Positions 8,307 through 15,389 of a stretch of 49,951 nt of DNA are shown piece after piece (within the stretch, counting starts at the first letter, position 1; each line of letters begins with the position of its first letter). Source of the DNA: Pollutimonas subterranea (lineage in GTDB: Bacteria > Pseudomonadota > Gammaproteobacteria > Burkholderiales > Burkholderiaceae_B); contig NZ_PDNW01000024.1 in assembly GCF_002849655.1 (NCBI RefSeq), forward strand, positions 1 through 49,951, written 5' to 3'. Position numbers and translations under genes: made by a program. The notes beneath the pieces were generated by a model. That model was given only the letters and a program-made list of their open reading frames with translations. It ran no database searches and had not been told where the DNA came from.

Positions 8307-9695
8307 TTAATGTCCGGACGAATGATCGATCTTTTCAGTCGAGTGAAAGATCGTGTAGTCTTCCTTGCCGGTGACGCTAAGAATGCCCGACAAGCCTTTT
8401 TCAACCCGCGACAAGGCATGGTCCACAAGGATGTAGTTGCCCGGGACATCAACCTTGAATTCAACCATGGTGGCACCACCGGGTGGAACGAGCGTGGTCT
8501 GTACGTCGGTCAATGGAGGGCTGGTCAGCGATGCCTGATCGTAAACCTTGTCGAACACTTCGCCGATGACGTGAAAGCTGGACGTCAGGTTGGGACCGCC
8601 CACGCCAAAGAAGATACGCACTGTTTCGCCTACCGTGGCTTCCAGCTTGTACTTGGTGCTCAAGGCGTCCATGGAACCATTGAACATCAGGTGATCGGGA
8701 TTTTCGTCCAGCAACTTCTCGAGAGAGAATTCCTGCAGGCCTTGTGATCCATGCTTCTGCGCGGTGTACAGCTCGCCCTGCATCACGTAGAACTCCCGGT
8801 CGACCTTGGACAAGCCACCCTCTGGTTCGACAAGAATCATGCCGTACATGCCGTTGGTAATATGCTGGGCCACCATAGGCGTGGCGCAATGGTAGACGAA
8901 CAAGCCAGGATGCATTGCCTTGAAGGTAAAGCTCTTGGTTTGGCCGGGAGCCACTTGTGTAACTGCGGCACCACCGCCTGGGCCCGTAACAGCATGGAAA
9001 TCCACAGAGTGAATGTGGGTGGCTTCCTTGGCATTGGTCACATTTACCGTCACGGTATCGCCCACCCGAATGCGGACAAACGGGCCTGGCACCTTGTTAT
9101 TGAATGTCCAGTACTTGTAGGTGCTGCCGGTTGCCAGGCGCCCCTCTACCTCGGTTGTTTCCAGATCCAGCGTAATTTTCTTGGGTGCGCGTTTGCCGAC
9201 TGGCTCGCCGACCGCTGTGGGGTCCTGGGAGATGTCCAATGCAGTGCTTTCGACCGGCTCTTGTGGTTCGCCCACGATCAGCTTGCCGAACATGCCTGCG
9301 GCCTTATGGCCCGGCAAGGTGCACAGATATTCGAATGTGCCGCTTTTGGTCGCCCGGAAAACAATCGCCGTGGACGCACCCTTGCCTATGATCTGATCCG
9401 ATTGCGCGCCGAATGCCGGCACCGCTATATCGTGAATGGCACCGTCATCGTTGATGACGTTGATTTGCACAACGGCATTTTCAGGCACCTTCAGATCAGG
9501 ATTGATCTGGCCCGCAATAGCGCCCGTGTCGCCAATGAACACCAGCTTGCCGTCGGCAATACTGGTTCGGAACGTGAAGGTGATATCTGGCGTGTACGTT
9601 ACGTTGCCGCGCGTGGGCGCGGCTTCGGCAGCACCGGAAGGCGCCGCCCATCCCACTGAAAGGACAAAAGCCAAAAATGCATAGAATATTTTCAT
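8307..9695 (-). CDS. nirK: Copper-containing nitrite reductase with N-terminal cupredoxin domain
   Basis: NirK reduces nitrite to NO in the periplasm. The protein has 462 residues against about 340-380 for two-domain enzymes, because an extra plastocyanin-like domain precedes the core. After a signal peptide (residues 1-23), the extra domain carries a full type 1 copper set: H88, C125, H130, M135 (CTLPGHKAAGM). In the core, type 1 ligands are H229, C270, H278 and M283; type 2 ligands are H234, H269 and H426; the catalytic Asp and His are D232 and H375. All are present, so the enzyme should be active. Cupredoxin-NirK fusions are known, for example in Hyphomicrobium denitrificans, where the extra domain is linked to electron transfer. 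It diverges from the OPT transporter and lies near norCBQD. Confidence 0.95.
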   Translation of the reverse strand: MKIFYAFLAFVLSVGWAAPSGAAEAAPTRGNVTYTPDITFTFRTSIADGKLVFIGDTGAIAGQINPDLKVPENAVVQINVINDDGAIHDIAVPAFGAQSDQIIGKGASTAIVFRATKSGTFEYLCTLPGHKAAGMFGKLIVGEPQEPVESTALDISQDPTAVGEPVGKRAPKKITLDLETTEVEGRLATGSTYKYWTFNNKVPGPFVRIRVGDTVTVNVTNAKEATHIHSVDFHAVTGPGGGAAVTQVAPGQTKSFTFKAMHPGLFVYHCATPMVAQHITNGMYGMILVEPEGGLSKVDREFYVMQGELYTAQKHGSQGLQEFSLEKLLDENPDHLMFNGSMDALSTKYKLEATVGETVRIFFGVGGPNLTSSFHVIGEVFDKVYDQASLTSPPLTDVQTTLVPPGGATMVEFKVDVPGNYILVDHALSRVEKGLSGILSVTGKEDYTIFHSTEKIDHSSGH

Positions 9696-9742
9696 GAAAC
9701 CCCCTTAATAAAGAAAATCAACCGTTCACTGAAGCCCGGCGT

Positions 9743-9761
9743 TTGTCAGCTGCGCTTACAA
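9743..9761. promoter_or_regulatory. Candidate operator between nirK and the OPT gene
   Basis: The 19-mer TTGTCAGCTGCGCTTACAA is an interrupted palindrome (TTGTnAGCnnnGCTnACAA) with 14 of its 16 arm bases paired. It lies 48 bp before the nirK start and just upstream of the OPT gene, a good position for an operator serving one or both promoters. The TTG-N13-CAA spacing does not fit an FNR/NNR box (TTG-N8-CAA), so the regulator is unknown. Confidence 0.45.
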
Positions 9762-9846
9762 TTCGCGATCGATGAAATATACCTCGTTATCCCTTATAGG
9801 GGGGGTATTGAGAGATTTCTTTCTTAAACCGCTTTATCCAGCCCAC

Positions 9847-11850
9847 ATGTCTACTTCCGAGCCTTCACTAAAAGAACTCACCCTGCGCGGGGTCATACTT
9901 GGCGCCATCATCACCCTGATCTTTACGGCGTCGAATGTCTATCTGGGGCTTAAGGTTGGATTGACTTTCGCTTCGTCCATTCCGGCTGCGGTCATTTCCA
10001 TGGCATTACTGCGCGCATTCAAGGATTCAAATATCCTGGAAAACAATATCGTGCAGACCCAGGCGTCCGCCGCGGGGACTCTGTCCGCCATCATCTTCGT
10101 ACTCCCCGCTCTGCTGATGCTGGGTTACTGGCAGGGTTTTCCCATGCTCCAGACTGCGATGATTTGTGCATCGGGAGGCATACTGGGAGTTATCTTTACG
10201 GTTCCCCTGCGCCACGTGCTGGTTGTCAAAAGTAATCTGCCCTATCCGGAAGGTGTCGCCGCGGCCGAAATCCTGCGCGCCGGCAATAAAGAAGGCGGCG
10301 GCCAAGGCCTCAGGGATATCCTTGCAGGCGCAACGATTGCAGGAGGCTTTAGCCTGCTGACCAACGGATTCAAACTTGCCGCCGAAAGCGCCAGCTATTG
10401 GTTCAGTGCAGGACGTGCCATTTTTCAATTGCCCATGGGATTTTCATTTGCCCTGGTTGGCGCCGGTTACCTGGTGGGCACCGTCGGTGGCGCCGCCATG
10501 CTGTTTGGCGTGTTCCTCTCGTGGGGCGTGGCCGTGCCTTGGCTCACCGCCATCACTCCTATGCAGGAAGGCGTGACAATCGCCGACTTTGCAGTAAGTC
10601 TGTGGGTTTCGAAGGTTCGCCTGGTGGGCGCGGGAATGATCGGTATCGCAGCCATCTGGACGTTGCTTACGCTGATCAAGCCCATGTACGAAGGAATGAA
10701 GATTTCCTTCTCAGTACTCAGGGGCGGATCAGGATCACAAACTCTGGCTCGCACCGATACGGACCTGGCACCCAAGACGCTGCTTCGCATTACCTTGCTC
10801 ATGCTGGTCCTGCTGGCCGGTACGTTTTACTCGTTTGTTTCCTCGTCCGGCTTATCCACGGGCATGGCCTGGACCCTGGTCGTGGTGGGTACGCTGCTGT
10901 CGTTTTTGCTGGGCTTTCTGGTGGCTGCAGCTTGCGGCTATATGGCTGGCCTCGTCGGCTCATCGGCCAGCCCTATTTCGGGCATCGCCATTATCTCGAT
11001 CATTGCGGTTTCCGTAATTTTCATGGGCATAGGCCAGTCTCAAGAACTCTTGGCCGACGCAGCTAATATCCAGTTCTTTACCGCCTTGGCCATTTTCTGC
11101 ACTTCCGTGGTCGTTGCGGTCGCCGCCATTTCGAACGACAACCTGCAAGACTTGAAAACCGGCTGGCTCGTCCACGCAACACCTTGGCGCCAACAAGTGG
11201 CGTTGATTATCGGCGTTGTCGTGGGATCGCTGGCTATTCCGCCAGTACTTGAACTGTTGTACAACGCCTACGGCTTTATCGGCACCCTGCCCCGCGGCGA
11301 CATGGATCCGGCGCAGGCTCTCGCCGCGCCCCAGGCGACGCTGATGATCACAATAGCCACCGGCCTTTTCGCCCATACCCTGGACTGGACTTATATACTG
11401 ATCGGCATCGCCGCGGGGATCGCGATAATCATCATCGACGTACTGCTGGGCCGTCACACCTCCCGCTATCGGCTTCCTTCCTTGGCCGTCGCCATGGGCC
11501 TGTATCTGCCACCCACTATCGTAATGGCGCTATTCGTCGGGTCGCTTCTTTCATGGTTTGTGCAGCGGCGCATACGAACTGTGGCAAATAGCCGACATAC
11601 TGACGCGGGGCCACTGCTTAAAAACGCAGAGCGCAAAGGCACGCTATTTGCCTCCGGCCTGATCGTCGGTGAAAGCCTGGTAGGCGTGGTGCTGGCCATG
11701 CTCATCGTGGTTTCCGTGGGGTCGGGCGGAAGCGACGCCCCGCTGGCACTGGTAGGAGAAGACTTTGCGTTGCAAGCCAAAATGATTGGCCTGGCGGCCT
11801 TCGTTGCAATGTGCCTGATATTCGTTCGTCGTGCGTTGAAAGATAAATAA
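9847..11850 (+). CDS. OPT-family oligopeptide transporter
   Basis: This is a polytopic inner-membrane protein of 667 residues from ATG 9847 (MSTSEPSLKELTLRG); an in-frame ATG at 9772 would add 25 residues. The family signature is clear near the N-terminus: TLRGVILGAIITLIF..NVYLGLKVGLTFASSIPAAV, then NIVQTQASAAGTLSA and SNLPYPEGVAAAEIL, the conserved cytoplasmic-loop motif. About 14-16 hydrophobic segments follow. OPT proteins are secondary importers of peptides, or of metal chelates in the YSL branch. Neither candidate start has a strong ribosome-binding site. It lies divergent from nirK and upstream of the nor genes, separated from them by 173 bp. Import of a copper or iron chelate for the reductases is attractive, but this is inference only. 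Confidence 0.9.
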   Translation: MSTSEPSLKELTLRGVILGAIITLIFTASNVYLGLKVGLTFASSIPAAVISMALLRAFKDSNILENNIVQTQASAAGTLSAIIFVLPALLMLGYWQGFPMLQTAMICASGGILGVIFTVPLRHVLVVKSNLPYPEGVAAAEILRAGNKEGGGQGLRDILAGATIAGGFSLLTNGFKLAAESASYWFSAGRAIFQLPMGFSFALVGAGYLVGTVGGAAMLFGVFLSWGVAVPWLTAITPMQEGVTIADFAVSLWVSKVRLVGAGMIGIAAIWTLLTLIKPMYEGMKISFSVLRGGSGSQTLARTDTDLAPKTLLRITLLMLVLLAGTFYSFVSSSGLSTGMAWTLVVVGTLLSFLLGFLVAAACGYMAGLVGSSASPISGIAIISIIAVSVIFMGIGQSQELLADAANIQFFTALAIFCTSVVVAVAAISNDNLQDLKTGWLVHATPWRQQVALIIGVVVGSLAIPPVLELLYNAYGFIGTLPRGDMDPAQALAAPQATLMITIATGLFAHTLDWTYILIGIAAGIAIIIIDVLLGRHTSRYRLPSLAVAMGLYLPPTIVMALFVGSLLSWFVQRRIRTVANSRHTDAGPLLKNAERKGTLFASGLIVGESLVGVVLAMLIVVSVGSGGSDAPLALVGEDFALQAKMIGLAAFVAMCLIFVRRALKDK

Positions 11851-11987
11851 TGTGGCTTATACGATGCGTTTCCCGCATGAAAACTCGCAACAAGACATCA
11901 TATCCGTATAAATTGGTTACCTCATCACGATTGAAGAAAGGGTAGTGTAGCGATAAGCATCAGAAAAAAAGCCGATTCGGGAAGTTT

Positions 11988-12001
11988 TGCCACGCGTGGC
12001 A
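11988..12001. promoter_or_regulatory. Perfect 14-bp palindrome before the nor operon
   Basis: TGCCACGCGTGGCA reads the same on both strands and ends 22 bp before the start codon of the 41-aa protein that opens the nor cluster, just ahead of its AGGGGAG ribosome-binding site. It could be an operator overlapping the transcription start, or a small mRNA hairpin. It matches no FNR, NsrR or NorR consensus that I know. Confidence 0.4.
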
Positions 12002-12023
12002 GACAACAGGGGAGCGCTTCATC

Positions 12024-12149
12024 ATGCAAGATTCGGGGTTATATCGAATACTCAAGATTGTGAGCTATGTTGTTCTGGGACTGGGAGGGGCGGCAATCTG
12101 CTATGCCGCCGTCATTGCCGGGATGTATTGGTCCGGCATCGGCGTCTAG
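12024..12149 (+). CDS. 41-residue single-TM protein upstream of norC
   Basis: A short frame encodes MQDSGLYRILKIVSYVVLGL and then a Gly/Ala-rich hydrophobic helix ending MYWSGIGV. Most of residues 11-36 would form one transmembrane segment. Support for translation comes from a good ribosome-binding site (AGGGGAG, nine bases upstream) and from the stop lying only 12 bp before the norC start, as expected for a cotranscribed subunit or assembly factor. Small hydrophobic proteins accompany several haem-copper oxidases and NO reductases (CcoQ- or NorH-like), but this sequence matches none that I can name. It is first in the nor operon. Confidence 0.65.
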   Translation: MQDSGLYRILKIVSYVVLGLGGAAICYAAVIAGMYWSGIGV

Positions 12150-12161
12150 GTGGAGACGGAT

Positions 12162-13031
12162 ATGAATAAAAAACAGACTCGTCTATTTGCGGTGGCATCC
12201 ACCGGTATTGCCGCCCTGGTTCTTCTAGTGCTGACGCTGGACACCCACCGCCAGTTTCCCAAACTGACAAATTCCCACAACATCACAGATAGCGTTATCC
12301 GTGGGCAAAACGTCTGGCATGCCAACAACTGTATCAACTGCCACACGATGCTTGGTGAAGGCGCTTACTACGCCCCCGACCTCACCAAGATCACGCAGCA
12401 TCGCGGCGCGCCGTACCTCACGGCATTTCTCAAAGATCCTTCCCAGTTCTACGACGAACAAAAACATCGCCGGCTGATGCCCAAGCAGGACCTCACCGAC
12501 CAGGATATCGCAGACCTGATCGCGTTCATGGACTGGGTGAGCAAAGTCGACAATCAAGGCTGGCCTCCACGCCCTATCCTCGTAACCGGCGGCTCCATAC
12601 CCGGCACCGACCTTTCTGTCGCACAACAGGCAGGTCGTTCCGAACCCGGTGGCTCCGGCGAATTGCCGCCGGGAGCACGGCCGGTCACTAGCGGCAATGA
12701 TCCAATCGCAATAGGTGAAGCGCTCTTCAGTTCGGTGACGCCCACCTGTAACGCCTGTCACTCCACCGCGCCCGGGGTGAACCTGGCTGGCCCCACGCTG
12801 GCTGGTCTTGCGACCCGGGCTCAGGAAACGATGGCATCGCCCGATTACAAGGGAAAGGCCAAGACCGTCGAAGAATTCATTCACGAGTCCATCGTGGAAC
12901 CTAGCGCCTATCTGCACCCTGGCGCCATGTATTCGGCCAACGGTACATCGTTCATGCCGACCACCTATGCAAAAGACCTGACACCGGAGCAGATTGCCCA
13001 ATTAGTGGCTTACCTGGCAAGTTTCAAGTAG
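12162..13031 (+). CDS. norC: Nitric oxide reductase cytochrome c subunit with a second cytochrome c domain
   Basis: NorC passes electrons from periplasmic donors to NorB. I start at ATG 12162 after GGAGACGGAT; a GTG four codons upstream is also in frame. An N-terminal TM anchor (about residues 8-26) leads to the canonical NorC haem domain: CINCH at 57-61, the GEGAYYAPDLT signature and M107 as the distal ligand. Unlike ordinary NorC (about 150 residues), this one is 289 residues. A Pro/Gly-rich linker (about 140-180) joins it to a second class I cytochrome c domain with CNACH at 196-200 and M265 in GTSFMPTTYA as likely distal ligand. The protein should thus bind two haems c. It is followed by norB after 45 bp. 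Confidence 0.92.
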   Translation: MNKKQTRLFAVASTGIAALVLLVLTLDTHRQFPKLTNSHNITDSVIRGQNVWHANNCINCHTMLGEGAYYAPDLTKITQHRGAPYLTAFLKDPSQFYDEQKHRRLMPKQDLTDQDIADLIAFMDWVSKVDNQGWPPRPILVTGGSIPGTDLSVAQQAGRSEPGGSGELPPGARPVTSGNDPIAIGEALFSSVTPTCNACHSTAPGVNLAGPTLAGLATRAQETMASPDYKGKAKTVEEFIHESIVEPSAYLHPGAMYSANGTSFMPTTYAKDLTPEQIAQLVAYLASFK

Positions 13032-13076
13032 CACGCCAGCAAATCGGAATCGATATAAAAAAGATGAGGAGTCGCC

Positions 13077-14459
13077 ATGCGCTATAAATCGCAATCTGTT
13101 GCCTACTGGTATTTTGCACTTGCCCTGATCCTGTTCGGCCTGCAAATCGTATTCGGCCTTTTGTCGGCGACCAAGTACCTGGGACCCGATCCGCTTCTGA
13201 ACATCATGCCGTTCGATGTCACGAAAACGATACATACCAATCTGCTGATTGTGTGGCTGCTCACCGGCTTCATGGGTGCCACTTACTGGATGGTCAGCGA
13301 CGAATCGCGCAGCGAAATCTATAGTGTGAAGCTGGCCTATATTCAACTGGGACTATGGGCCGTAATGGGTGTATCGGCCGTAGTCGGCTATTTCTTTCGC
13401 TATGGCACCGGCAACAAGTTTCTTGAACAGCCGCTGCCGCACAAGATAGTCATCGTAATCGTGATGCTCATGTTCCTGTACAACGTGGCCATGACCATAA
13501 AGCGATCCGGGCGCTTCACCACCACAGAAGGCGTGCTGTTATTGGGGCTGGGCAGTTCCGCCGTACTCTATCTGCCTGCGCTCCTGCACTACGAAAATTA
13601 CATCGTATCCATTTACTATCGCTGGTGGACCATACACCTTTGGGTGGAAGGCGTTTGGGAGATGATACAAGCGGCTTTTCTCGCCTACTTGCTGATTCGC
13701 CTGTCTGGCGCCGACCGGGAGGTCATGGAAAAATGGCTTTATGTGATTGTCGGGCTGGTGTTCATAGCCGGCATACTGGGCACCGCTCACCACTACTACT
13801 GGATAGGCGTACCTACTTACTGGCTCCCACTGGGTGGCTTTTTCAGTGCACTCGAGCCCTTGGCACTGTTGGGCATGGCCATGTATGCCTATTCCGCCAT
13901 GCGGCGATCCGGCGTCAAGCACCCCAACAACCTGGCCTTGCACTGGACCCTGGGCAGCGCCATATTCGGATTGTTCGGCGCTGGGTTGCTGGGCCTGGCC
14001 CATACTTTTCCTGACATCAACAAATGGACTCACGGCACGCTGATTACTGCGATGCACGGGCATGCGGCTTTCTATGGCGCCTACGCGATGATCGTGCTGG
14101 CCATGATTTCCTATGCCATGCCGTCCATGACACGCACTCCCCATGAAAGAGGAACCAGCGTCGGCTATTGGGCATTCTGGCTGCAGATCAGCGGCATGTT
14201 CGGCATGACTTTGTCGTTCGCCACTGCCGGAATCGGACAAGTGTACCTCGAACGCGTACTGGGCATCGGCTATCTTGACGTACAGCTCAAGATCCAGATC
14301 CACTTCGTCATGCTGGTCGCCTGCGGATCGTTGTTCGCCACCGGTGTGGGCCTGTTCATCTATGACTTTTTCCGACATATCCCCGGTTCGCGAACGTCGG
14401 ATGCGGCGACAGGGGCTCCGTTCGCGGCATCACCGGCCACCAGCACGAGGGTAGGCTAG
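13077..14459 (+). CDS. norB: Nitric oxide reductase subunit B (cNOR catalytic subunit)
   Basis: This integral membrane haem-copper-oxidase-superfamily protein reduces two NO to N2O. Its 460 residues and 12 predicted TM helices match cNorB. Haem and metal ligands are present: H53 (TIHTNLLIVW) and H329 for low-spin haem b, H327 for haem b3, and H187, H238 and H239 for the non-haem FeB. The glutamates characteristic of NOR, E191 and E195 in HLWVEGVWEM, are also present. There is no quinol-oxidase N-terminal extension, so this is the cytochrome-c-dependent type, consistent with the adjacent NorC. AGGAG lies upstream of the start. norQ begins at the base after its stop codon, indicating tight coupling. 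Confidence 0.96.
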   Translation: MRYKSQSVAYWYFALALILFGLQIVFGLLSATKYLGPDPLLNIMPFDVTKTIHTNLLIVWLLTGFMGATYWMVSDESRSEIYSVKLAYIQLGLWAVMGVSAVVGYFFRYGTGNKFLEQPLPHKIVIVIVMLMFLYNVAMTIKRSGRFTTTEGVLLLGLGSSAVLYLPALLHYENYIVSIYYRWWTIHLWVEGVWEMIQAAFLAYLLIRLSGADREVMEKWLYVIVGLVFIAGILGTAHHYYWIGVPTYWLPLGGFFSALEPLALLGMAMYAYSAMRRSGVKHPNNLALHWTLGSAIFGLFGAGLLGLAHTFPDINKWTHGTLITAMHGHAAFYGAYAMIVLAMISYAMPSMTRTPHERGTSVGYWAFWLQISGMFGMTLSFATAGIGQVYLERVLGIGYLDVQLKIQIHFVMLVACGSLFATGVGLFIYDFFRHIPGSRTSDAATGAPFAASPATSTRVG

Positions 14460-15368
14460 GTGAATGAAGCAGGTCGCCGCAACAAATTGGTCGAGCTCGG
14501 TGCTTCCGTCTTCCCGGATCGCGCGGAGCCATCCAGGAAGCCTTCCGGCGACCCGTTGCCGGAACCGTTAACGGAGCCGTCGCCGGAGCCGTTAACGGAG
14601 CCGTTCTACATGCCGTCCGGCAATGAAATTGCCGTATTCGAACAATGCCACGCCAATCAATTGGCGGTGATGCTGAAGGGGCCTACCGGCTGCGGCAAAA
14701 CGCGCTTTGTGGAGCATATGGCCTGGCGCCTGGGCCGGCCCTTGATCACCGTGTCTTGCCATGACGACCTGACTGCCAGCGACCTCGTTGGCCGTTTTCT
14801 TATTCATCACGACCACATGGCATGGCAAGATGGGCCCCTTGCCAGCGCCGCGCGCCAGGGCGCCATCTGCTATCTGGACGAGGTGATCGAGGCACGCCAG
14901 GACACCGTCGTTGTCCTGCACTCGCTGACAGATCACCGGCGCACCTTATCCGTGGAAAAAACGGGGGAACTCATTCAGGCCGATCCTGGGTTCCAGCTGG
15001 TGGTGTCCTATAACCCCGGCTACCAACGCATGTTGAAAGACATGAAGCCCAGTACCCGGCAGAGGTTCGTCGCGCTGGATTTCGACTTTCCGCCGACCGA
15101 ACGCGAGATTGCCATCGTGCTGCGCGAAGGCGGGACCGACGCCGCCACGGCGCAAGCGCTGGTCACGCTGGCCCATAAGCTGCGCGGACTGCATGACCGG
15201 GGATTGGCCGAGGTTCCCAGCACACGGCTCCTGGTAGCGACCGCCAAACTTATCGCCGGAGGCATTCCTGTGCGACAGGCCTGCTACGTGGGGCTGGTCG
15301 CGCCCTTGTCGGACGATTTGTCGCTGGCTGGTGCCATGCGCGACCTGGTGGACCTGACCTTTGTCTGA
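14460..15368 (+). CDS. norQ: NorQ-type AAA+ ATPase (CbbQ/NirQ/NorQ family)
   Basis: NorQ works with NorD to activate NO reductase, probably by inserting FeB. Walker A GPTGCGKT is at residues 74-81 and Walker B with CYLDE at 137-141. The conserved start of the domain, FYMPSGNEIAVFE, is at 49-61. The initiator is GTG, directly abutting the norB stop. The first 48 residues are an unusual extension containing a perfect tandem octapeptide (PEPLTEPS, PEPLTEPF). ATG 14610 would give a shorter protein lacking the extension and beginning MPSGNEI, but it would cut into the conserved N-terminal motif. norD follows after 21 bp. Confidence 0.93.
   Translation: MNEAGRRNKLVELGASVFPDRAEPSRKPSGDPLPEPLTEPSPEPLTEPFYMPSGNEIAVFEQCHANQLAVMLKGPTGCGKTRFVEHMAWRLGRPLITVSCHDDLTASDLVGRFLIHHDHMAWQDGPLASAARQGAICYLDEVIEARQDTVVVLHSLTDHRRTLSVEKTGELIQADPGFQLVVSYNPGYQRMLKDMKPSTRQRFVALDFDFPPTEREIAIVLREGGTDAATAQALVTLAHKLRGLHDRGLAEVPSTRLLVATAKLIAGGIPVRQACYVGLVAPLSDDLSLAGAMRDLVDLTFV
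14559..14606 (+). repeat. 24-bp tandem repeat in norQ
   Basis: Two 24-bp units lie head to tail at 14559-14582 and 14583-14606 and differ at only a few bases. They encode PEPLTEPS and PEPLTEPF. Each contains CCGTTAACGGAGCCG, itself with an internal CCGTTAACGG palindrome, so slippage could expand or contract the NorQ N-terminus in frame. Confidence 0.8.
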
Positions 15369-15389
15369 ACCAGCCACGGAGAGCCATTT

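Noticed and set aside
8751-9659. A 302-codon frame antisense to nirK
   Set aside because: nirK on the other strand has every copper ligand in place; the antisense product has no coherent domain.
11853-11867. Possible sigma-54 promoter (TGGC-N7-ATGC) before the nor operon
   Set aside because: Only the TGGC and part of the TTGC element match, the middle differs from consensus, and no NorR-type activator gene is in the window.
11851-12023. FNR/NNR (TTGAT-N4-ATCAA) box for nor
   Set aside because: No site with TTG-N8-CAA spacing could be found between the OPT gene and the first nor gene.
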